In this document: piece after piece, positions 16,266 through 20,915 of the stretch | Layout: each line of letters opens with the position of its first letter | How positions within the stretch are numbered: position 1 is the first letter of the stretch | Origin: a virus | Length of the DNA stretch: 20,915 nt | Strand: one strand, 5' to 3' | IMG/VR virus record: IMGVR_UViG_3300031673_006764 | Coordinates: 1 to 20,915 of that record | The notes under the pieces: generated by a model | What the model was told of the DNA's origin: nothing | Seen by the model: the letters and a program-made list of their open reading frames with translations, nothing else | Database searches by the model: none | Made by a program: the position numbers and the translations under genes

Positions 16266-16348
16266 CCTGTGTTCCGCGTTGCTCGTAGAGCAACATCCTA
16301 CTTCCTACCGTCACTTCACTCTCTTCGTCAGGTTGTAGGAAACACAGG
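16266..16348 (-). promoter_or_regulatory. Structured mRNA leader before the repeat-protein gene
   Basis: In the gap of about 120 bases after the portal gene, CCTGTGTTTCC (16338-16348) can pair with GGAACACAGG (16266-16275), one A unpaired. This stem encloses a perfect inner hairpin GTTGCTC-TAC-GAGCAAC (16278-16294). The right arm ends just before the AAAGAGG ribosome site, so folding could affect translation of the 1005-residue protein. No T-run and no convincing promoter were seen. The rest of the gap holds nothing else I can support. Confidence 0.5.
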
Positions 16349-16377
16349 ACCCACCCCGTGCTCTTACAGCGGGCACT

Positions 16378-17763
16378 TCATTCATTCGCATTCCCACCAG
16401 TTACGACCTCCGAAGGATCGGGGGCCTGTCCAATGATCTCCGTTCCGTCTGGGGAGTAGATCGCGTTCCCGCCATCCCCCTTTATGAGTGGCAGATTCCA
16501 GAGCAGCTGACGCACTTCGTTCGCCGACCAATACTGCTTGATCACCCGTGCGCCAACCTTCGCCATATCCAGCACGTCTCCCTTGAGCGCCTCAATCGCG
16601 CCAAGGTCGAAGGCCAGACGTAATCCGCTTCCCGGCTCCAGCAACGCCATATTGAGAACATCCTCGATCTGATCGCACCGCGGGAGGATCCCATTCTCGT
16701 AGTAGAGCCGATACATGATTTCTGAGGATGCGCGGTTGGCATCCTTGTAGTCTCCGGCGACGATCGGCGGCACGCCGTACGCGCCTAGAATCTCTTCCTT
16801 CGTGTACCTGCGCAGGTTAGGGAAGTCCATGTCCTTGTGATTGCTACCGATGTCCTTGTACTCCATCCCCTGCCCCAAGATTGCAGGTCGATGCCAACCC
16901 TCCTCGTCGCGATGCGCATCGTCCCAAGTGCTGAGGATTAGGTCGATATCAGTCTCGCCCAATCGCTGATCGGAAGAGAGAACACCTGTCGGCACTGCGC
17001 CATTATCGAAGTAGATGTAGTTCCAGTTGATTGCCTTCAGGTCTCCTGCGATGAGTACCCTCAACACCTGAGTCGGCGAGTAGCCGTAGAACGGGTTGTC
17101 TGGATTGAACGACCGCATGTAGATCATGTCTTCCGGCTTGAAGACGACGGCGCCCTTCGAACCCATCCAGACGTAGCCATCGATGAGTCTCTGTGTTCCC
17201 GCGACGACCATCATCTTCCTCGGATCGATCAGCGGCCACAGACCGACGAGCTTCTTGTTGCCATCTTTCGAGTAGAGCTTCTCGACGTAGGCCATGCCAG
17301 TCAGTTCCATGTAGGCGACCATGGCCGCTTTCATCATGTGCCCGGTCAGCTGGGAAGTCGGCGCGGGATTCTCGAGGATATCGAGGAGCGGATGCTGCCT
17401 GATCACTTTGCCGCCCTCGATCTGTGCCCACTTCTCGACAACGCCGGCATAGGTTTTCGATCTGGATGCTCTGTGGAAAGTGCGTGCGTTGCGGAACTTC
17501 CGACCTTCCTTCTGTTGTTCCATCTCGATGAGTATGAGTGGAATGTCCGCGATCGACGAGCCGATCCTCTCGATGGCTGTGAAGACAGCAGGATGCTCCT
17601 TGAAGGCGTTGAAGATGTCACGCATCCAAGTGGGCCGCGGAACTCGCCCATCGTCGTACGGCGGCCGGTAAGACGGCAGGAGACGACTTGTCCCTTCCTC
17701 CTCCTGCTTGATGACAGTAGGAGCGCCCATTGCCCTATTGAAGATCGACTGGAGTCGCCCCAT
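16378..17763 (-). CDS. Portal protein, HK97 family
   Basis: The gene encodes 461 residues from ATG 17763, with AGGAGGT six bases upstream and inside the end of the preceding gene. The portal is a dodecameric ring at one capsid vertex that takes part in DNA packaging and ejection and nucleates the head. Family features are clear: HPAVFTAIERIGSSIADIPL near residues 57-76, HPLLDILENPAPTSQ at about 124-138, a hydrophobic GMAYVEKLYSKDGN at about 156-169, PDNPFYGYSPTQVLRV at about 221-236, FDNGAVPTGVLSSDQRL, and GVPPIVAGDYKDANRASSE at about 330-348. The terminase genes that usually precede the portal are not in this window. Confidence 0.95.
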   Translation of the reverse strand: MGRLQSIFNRAMGAPTVIKQEEEGTSRLLPSYRPPYDDGRVPRPTWMRDIFNAFKEHPAVFTAIERIGSSIADIPLILIEMEQQKEGRKFRNARTFHRASRSKTYAGVVEKWAQIEGGKVIRQHPLLDILENPAPTSQLTGHMMKAAMVAYMELTGMAYVEKLYSKDGNKKLVGLWPLIDPRKMMVVAGTQRLIDGYVWMGSKGAVVFKPEDMIYMRSFNPDNPFYGYSPTQVLRVLIAGDLKAINWNYIYFDNGAVPTGVLSSDQRLGETDIDLILSTWDDAHRDEEGWHRPAILGQGMEYKDIGSNHKDMDFPNLRRYTKEEILGAYGVPPIVAGDYKDANRASSEIMYRLYYENGILPRCDQIEDVLNMALLEPGSGLRLAFDLGAIEALKGDVLDMAKVGARVIKQYWSANEVRQLLWNLPLIKGDGGNAIYSPDGTEIIGQAPDPSEVVTGGNANE

Positions 17764-18091
17764 CTGGGACCTCCTCTTCGGTCACGCTCGCTGCCTTGAA
17801 ACCTGATCCGCCACAGAGTTCGCAGTCAGACCACCGTCGTGCCATTGCCTTCGCTTCTCGGCCCGGGCACTCACACTTCTCTACGAATCCACCCTGTTGC
17901 ATGAGAGTCCAGAAGGCATCGATGGATCTGTAATGCGCTGCCATCGTCTCCTGCTTGAACCGCCTGTAGCCGGGAGTGTTTCGGTCCCGGTAGATCATTT
18001 CGCCACGTTCAAGCATGTCCTTCATGAGCTCCATCTGCCCATGAAATATCTGCGCATATATCGATGTCATGGTCACTTCCTTGTCTGTCAC
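17735..18091 (-). CDS. Small Cys-motif (zinc-finger-like) protein
   Basis: The gene encodes 118 residues from GTG 18091, which forms a GTGA overlap with the preceding 27-residue ORF. ATG 18070, seven codons on and preceded by AAGGAAG, is an equally plausible start. The N-terminal half is helical (QIFHGQMELMKDMLERGE). Cysteines at 73, 75, 90 and 93 form CxC and CxxCGGSG motifs, the second like half of a DnaJ-type zinc finger. It overlaps the portal start by 29 bases, so the two are translationally coupled. The role is unknown. It may be a metal-binding assembly or regulatory factor. Confidence 0.75.
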   Translation of the reverse strand: MTDKEVTMTSIYAQIFHGQMELMKDMLERGEMIYRDRNTPGYRRFKQETMAAHYRSIDAFWTLMQQGGFVEKCECPGREAKAMARRWSDCELCGGSGFKAASVTEEEVPDGATPVDLQ

Positions 18092-18171
18092 TGGGCTTTC
18101 CCCATCGCCTTGATGAAGGTTCGTATCCGTCGCCAGATTCGCATCAGTTGTGCCTTGGCTGTTCTCTTCAC
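18088..18171 (-). CDS. Very small basic peptide ORF, 27 residues
   Basis: GTG 18171 follows AGAGGGGGG, which sits right after the stop of the upstream gene (18183). The stop overlaps the next GTG as GTGA. The peptide VKRTAKAQLMRIWRRIRTFI (then KAMGKAQ) is strongly cationic and probably an amphipathic helix. The strong ribosome site and exact stop-start overlap argue for translation, either for the peptide itself or as a leader that couples translation to the downstream gene. It is too short to judge by homology. Confidence 0.5.
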   Translation of the reverse strand: MKRTAKAQLMRIWRRIRTFIKAMGKAQ

Positions 18172-18182
18172 GGGCCCCCCTC

Positions 18183-18980
18183 TTAGGTGTCGAGGTGATA
18201 TCTCAATCCAATCGTCGCCGTGGCGTTGATCGTGTCCTCCGTCTTCATCCTGTAGTAGACCCTTTGCCCAGCGGGTATCTTCGGAGACCTGAATCTCACG
18301 GTCTGATCGGAATCGATTTTCTTGGTTCCTGATCCGAATTCGTGGGCATCAAAGATCGTGACTGTGCTGGCATCCGGTCCATACCCCAACTCGATGGCAT
18401 AGAGTTTGTCATCCGCGCTCAACGATCTGATTCTGAGCGCTGAGACATGCCCGTCAATGGCGGAGAGAAGAGAACTGAAGGTCGTCGCACCACTGTCTGT
18501 CACTTCGGCCCACGTTCCGAATGTGTCAGCGACACCAGACGTGAATGTACAAGTCAGAGCGATGTTGCTACTTAGATCAGGGAAGATCATGGATCTGTGC
18601 TGAGTCTCAATGTAGATATTGTCGATGTATCCCGCACGAACCTCCGTGTAGTTCGCCAAGGCCGTTGCCAGGGCTGCCGTCCACGCAGATGCAAGGGCAG
18701 CGTTTTCCGTTCCGCGCATTGCGGTTGTTGGGATTGCGGCAAGCAGCACTTGGAGCGGCGAGAGTCCATAGGTTGAGTTGTCGAGCCTGTCCGTCACGAG
18801 GCAGGTGTAGAGTGCCTTCCCTGCTGTGTCTGGGATTCCAAGCGCAGCAAGCAGCGTACGGAGGTTCGTCTGTCCAGAGTAGTCACCGAGATCGGCCTTG
18901 ATGTCGGTGTCGTGGATGACGAGGGCCCCCGCCGTCGCTGTGATGTCTACGCCGTTGAGATAGACGCTCACGTCAAACAT
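18183..18980 (-). CDS. Unrecognised beta-rich structural-like protein
   Basis: The protein has 265 residues from ATG 18980. The GGAGG site touches that ATG, so the in-frame GTG at 18971, nine bases away, may be the true start. The sequence has an N-terminal part like a short repeat of strands (VSVYLNGVDITATAGALVIH), an Ala-rich helical middle (ALASAWTAALATALANY) and a beta C-terminal half (SNIALTCTFTSGVADTFGTW, RIRSLSADDKLYAIELGYG, RVYYRMKTEDTINATATIGL). It overlaps the preceding gene by 13 bases. Composition suggests a virion protein. I do not recognise the family. Confidence 0.8.
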   Translation of the reverse strand: MFDVSVYLNGVDITATAGALVIHDTDIKADLGDYSGQTNLRTLLAALGIPDTAGKALYTCLVTDRLDNSTYGLSPLQVLLAAIPTTAMRGTENAALASAWTAALATALANYTEVRAGYIDNIYIETQHRSMIFPDLSSNIALTCTFTSGVADTFGTWAEVTDSGATTFSSLLSAIDGHVSALRIRSLSADDKLYAIELGYGPDASTVTIFDAHEFGSGTKKIDSDQTVRFRSPKIPAGQRVYYRMKTEDTINATATIGLRYHLDT

Positions 18981-19369
18981 CCTCCATTCGTGATCGCTCT
19001 GTAGAAGGCAGTGACCTTGCACACGTAGGCGGCTGCGCTCGCCCCAGTTTCAATCGTCAACTGAATCTTCGTGCCTACTGCAATGTGTGTGAGTCCTGTC
19101 CAAGAGATGACCGCTTCGGATGTCAGATTGCCGACCGCTCCGGTTGTCGAACTGATCAGCACTGCCGGCGTTGCGTCGTCCGTCTGGATTGAGATGCTCG
19201 CCAAGGTTCCAGCTGGTATGCCCGTGGGCAGTTTGATCATGAGTCCTTCAAGAGCGCAGTCCTGCACGCCACCTGTGAACAGATCGTAAGACCCGGCCGC
19301 CTGATGGAGGTCGATGGTCGTCTTTACAGGTTTGATCGCGTACCGATCTAGTTGCCACTTCCCGACCAT
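18968..19369 (-). CDS. Unrecognised small beta-rich protein, 133 residues
   Basis: Starts at ATG 19369 after AGGAGGG. The sequence is polar and strand-rich: KTTIDLHQAAGSYDLFTGG, GLMIKLPTGIPAGTLASISI, LTSEAVISWTGL and KIQLTIETGASAAAYVCKVT. It looks like a small beta-sandwich of the type seen in decoration or fibre-anchoring proteins. It sits between two other unrecognised genes of similar style, upstream of the portal. The function is unknown. Confidence 0.8.
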   Translation of the reverse strand: MVGKWQLDRYAIKPVKTTIDLHQAAGSYDLFTGGVQDCALEGLMIKLPTGIPAGTLASISIQTDDATPAVLISSTTGAVGNLTSEAVISWTGLTHIAVGTKIQLTIETGASAAAYVCKVTAFYRAITNGGCLT

Positions 19370-19378
19370 TGCGCCCTC

Positions 19379-19780
19379 CTAAGACTCGCGGCTTGCCGCA
19401 TAGATGGTGACGATTGATTCGTTTGGCACGGCTGCGAATTTGCAACGGATGATGTAGTAGGGGAACTTGTCGCCAGTCACTTCGTAGCCAGTCTCGCCGG
19501 CCGCCACCACAAGCCCGACGTCGTCGATTGCGAAGACATCTGTGTCCGTCGCTACGTCCTTGCCAGATTCGAAGGCGCCGTACAGAGTGATCGTCATGTC
19601 CTTGTCGCTCAAGTTCTCAGCACCGTATGTCAAGCCACCCTGAGTGCGCATGTTGAGTTCCATCGCGTGGTAATCGGTATCGTCAGCAATGAAAGTCCCA
19701 GACATCGTCCTTGGTTTGGTTGTCTGCTGATAGTCAACGTGCTTACCCAATTCCGCCGCCGCGATCGCTGTATCGGCCAT
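19379..19780 (-). CDS. Unrecognised small protein, 133 residues
   Basis: I chose ATG 19780, with GGGGGAG five bases upstream. An in-frame upstream ATG at 19804 lies in the terminator region and has no site. Sequence parts include ADDTDYHAMELNMRTQGGLT, MTITLYGAFESGKD and KFPYYIIRCKFAAVPNESIV, a beta-rich pattern with no known motif. It is the first gene after the intrinsic terminator and starts the run of virion-like genes. It has the same length as the next gene (133 residues), but I see no clear similarity between them. Confidence 0.8.
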   Translation of the reverse strand: MADTAIAAAELGKHVDYQQTTKPRTMSGTFIADDTDYHAMELNMRTQGGLTYGAENLSDKDMTITLYGAFESGKDVATDTDVFAIDDVGLVVAAGETGYEVTGDKFPYYIIRCKFAAVPNESIVTIYAASRES

Positions 19781-19802
19781 TCGCTCCCCCTCTGGCCGCC
19801 CC

Positions 19803-19841
19803 AAAACAAAAACTCCCGACCGACGTTCTGCCGGCCAGGAG
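19803..19841 (-). terminator. Rho-independent terminator
   Basis: A 12-bp stem, CTCCTGGCCGGC pairing with GTCGGTCGGGAG (three G-U pairs), has the 5-base loop AGAAC and is followed at once by TTTTTGTTTT. It lies 23 bases before the gene at 19780. It would stop transcripts of the small-gene group upstream, or act as an attenuator for the virion genes. Confidence 0.85.
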
Positions 19842-19865
19842 CCTCGTCTCGAATGCTCCGCACTT

Positions 19866-19894
19866 ACTCTAGCAACTTAGGCTATGAATTGCAA
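19866..19894 (-). promoter_or_regulatory. Candidate sigma70-type promoter
   Basis: TTGCAA (19889-19894) and TAGAGT (19866-19871) are separated by exactly 17 bases, each matching four of six consensus positions. It is located in an AT-richer gap. Transcription would start near 19859 and run into the terminator about 20-55 bases later, so expression of the virion genes from it would need antitermination or read-through. Confidence 0.4.
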
Positions 19895-19902
19895 GTCGTC
19901 CT

Positions 19903-20022
19903 TCATGCCGACTCGTTCCAAGGACCGTCCATCCGCGTCAGAATTTCAGCTCGCGCCATCGCAAGATTGAACTGATGGATTGTCATCGGTTTGCGAATCC
20001 AATTCCATATTCTGTGGATCAT
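19903..20022 (-). CDS. Small protein, 39 residues
   Basis: ATG 20022 has GGAGGATGGG just upstream; the frame ends at TGA 19903. The peptide MIHRIWNWIRKPMTIHQFNL (then AMARAEILTRMDGPWNESA) has a basic, Trp-rich N-terminus and a helical C-terminal part. It follows the 74-residue gene by nine bases and precedes the promoter and terminator, so it is the last gene of the upstream group. No family is recognised. The ribosome site makes translation likely. Confidence 0.65.
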   Translation of the reverse strand: MIHRIWNWIRKPMTIHQFNLAMARAEILTRMDGPWNESA

Positions 20023-20031
20023 CCCATCCTC

Positions 20032-20256
20032 CTATCCATGCACCAACGGCTCGCCGACGTTCGCGATCACGTGCACGATCGTCTTTCCCCCCTCCCAAAC
20101 CAGCAAGCCGGATCCCTGCTCGCCGACCCATACTTGCCAGACAACACCACGCTCCATGACCAACGTGACGGGGCCGGAACGCCCGGAAGCCGCGATATTC
20201 CGCACGGTACATCCACTCGTCTCGAGCGACAGTTCTCGTATCCGGTCTGTACTCAT
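20032..20256 (-). CDS. Unrecognised small protein, 74 residues
   Basis: The start ATG 20256 overlaps the previous stop as ATGA, which favours it over an ATG 57 bases upstream. The sequence has an N-terminal MSTDRIRELSLETSGCTVRN, then strand-like VTLVMERGVVWQVWVGEQ and GKTIVHVIANVGEP. The pattern suggests a small beta-barrel or beta-sheet fold with an aromatic edge. It has no known motif, and neighbours give no functional clue beyond membership in the same small-gene operon. Confidence 0.75.
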   Translation of the reverse strand: MSTDRIRELSLETSGCTVRNIAASGRSGPVTLVMERGVVWQVWVGEQGSGLLVWEGGKTIVHVIANVGEPLVHG

Positions 20257-20759
20257 TCGACTGGCTCTTGTGTCCCCGGAATGAATTCGAATGATGCTGG
20301 GCAGATGCCCCACCGTCCATTCTCCATGTCGAGATCGTACGTGTCCGTCCCTTTCGTGGGCACCCGCGGGGGATCGACTTTTGTCACACCCTCACCGCCG
20401 CATACCGAGCAAGCGCGATCAGTCTCAGTCACGCCGGTTCCCTCGCATGCCGCGCACTGTTCACGGTCGCACTCCTTCACGGCCATGAACTTGCCATTCA
20501 CTGTCTGCCGTCTCACCTGATCGTTCCCGGCCAACAGGATCTCGACCAGCACGCTTCGCCATACTTCGGGATCCCTTCCTCTCATCGGATCCGAACGCAA
20601 GACCTTGAATTCTGAGAACGTTGGCATGTTCGGCGCCGCTTTAGACTGCCGCGCTCTGAGTTGGCCGAATGGATGCCAGTCCTTTCTGTCCCTCACCGCC
20701 GTGAGGAAGTTCCTCGTGAGATCCAATACCTCATTGCGAACCTGCTTCGATGCCCCCAT
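20253..20759 (-). CDS. DnaJ-type zinc-finger protein, 168 residues
   Basis: I chose ATG 20759 because GAGGAGG lies five bases upstream. A longer start at 20780 lies before that site. Residues 102-124 hold two CxxCxGxG motifs, CAACEGTG and CSVCGGEG, eleven residues apart, as in half of a DnaJ cysteine-rich domain. No J domain (HPD motif) is visible. The N-terminal 95 residues are helical and charged (VRNEVLDLTRNFLTAVRD; VWRSVLVEILLAGND). It is likely a zinc-binding protein of the phage operon. Partner and function are unknown. Confidence 0.8.
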   Translation of the reverse strand: MGASKQVRNEVLDLTRNFLTAVRDRKDWHPFGQLRARQSKAAPNMPTFSEFKVLRSDPMRGRDPEVWRSVLVEILLAGNDQVRRQTVNGKFMAVKECDREQCAACEGTGVTETDRACSVCGGEGVTKVDPPRVPTKGTDTYDLDMENGRWGICPASFEFIPGTQEPVE

Positions 20760-20769
20760 TCCGTCCTCC

Positions 20770-20910
20770 TCACCATCCATTTACGACCAACCACCACAGA
20801 GCCCTCGTGAGCGCGATCACCACAAACAGAGCTCCTGCGGTGCTGAAGAACACGCATTCCCAGAATCCCACAGTGGACAGGAGCCGCCAGCGCTTCGGCA
20901 AATCCCTCAT
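20770..20910 (-). CDS. Small membrane peptide, 46 residues (start may lie upstream)
   Basis: The frame from ATG 20910 to TGA 20770 encodes a product with a basic N-terminus (MRDLPKRWRLL), a hydrophobic stretch of about 25 residues (VFFSTAGALFVVIALTRALW) and a short tail. This is one transmembrane segment with the positive side inside. It ends two codons before the ribosome site of the next gene. Only five bases upstream are visible, so neither its ribosome site nor a longer start can be judged. Single-span phage peptides include holin-like or superinfection proteins, but nothing here shows which. Confidence 0.5.
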   Translation of the reverse strand: MRDLPKRWRLLSTVGFWECVFFSTAGALFVVIALTRALWWLVVNGW

Positions 20911-20915
20911 CCGTA

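Noticed and set aside
16305-16384. 24-codon frame overlapping the portal stop (begins MNEVPAVRARGG)
   Set aside because: There is no good ribosome site, and it lies across the structured leader; too weak to call.
19946-20320. 124-codon minus-strand frame overlapping the 74- and 39-residue genes
   Set aside because: It is Arg/Asp-rich with no ribosome site and is incompatible with the ATGA-coupled 74-residue frame.
1-20915. CRISPR array, insertion sequence, tRNA, integrase or attachment site
   Set aside because: No short regularly spaced repeats, transposase-like ORFs, tRNA-like cloverleaf or recombinase motifs were seen; the only long repeats are coding duplications in one gene.

Overview
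The window is the head and tail assembly (morphogenesis) module of a long-tailed, siphovirus-like bacteriophage or prophage. Every gene I can support lies on the minus strand, so transcription runs from about 20.9 kb down to 1. No bacterial chromosomal genes, integrase, lysis genes, tRNA or rRNA are visible. Consistent AGGAGG-type ribosome-binding sites, ATGA/GTGA stop-start overlaps and very tight packing point to a bacterial host. The host cannot be named from the sequence. It could be a metagenomic phage contig or a prophage fragment.

Layout in transcription order. (1) 20910-19903: four small genes: a membrane peptide, a DnaJ-type zinc-finger protein, a 74-residue protein and a 39-residue protein. 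(2) 19894-19803: a promoter-like sequence followed within about 60 nt by an intrinsic terminator. (3) 19780-18183: three unrecognised proteins that look like structural proteins, placed before the portal. (4) 18171-16378: a 27-residue basic peptide, a Cys-motif protein and the HK97-type portal. (5) 16249-13232: a 1005-residue repeat protein between portal and protease, with structured RNA on both sides. (6) 13144-10080: a small protein of unknown role, a zinc ribbon, a prohead protease with a scaffold-like tail, and the major capsid protein. (7) 10060-7571: a probable decoration protein followed by head-tail connector, closure and tail-completion proteins. (8) 7556-1: two tail-tube-like proteins, a 44-residue basic protein, a tail assembly chaperone with a probable -1 frameshift extension, a 1414-residue tape measure protein, and the start of a tail-tip protein cut by the window edge.

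The core follows the classical HK97/lambda order: portal, protease, capsid, connectors, tail tube, frameshifted chaperone, tape measure, tail tip. Terminase is not in the window. The accessory cargo is the unusual part: chitin-binding-like (CBM5/12-like) modules in three different virion proteins, a tail-tube-like protein that appears to carry two inserted binding domains, the repeat protein in the head operon, and several very small genes. No complete new defence or mobile system was found. No gene-free stretch exceeds about 120 bases.
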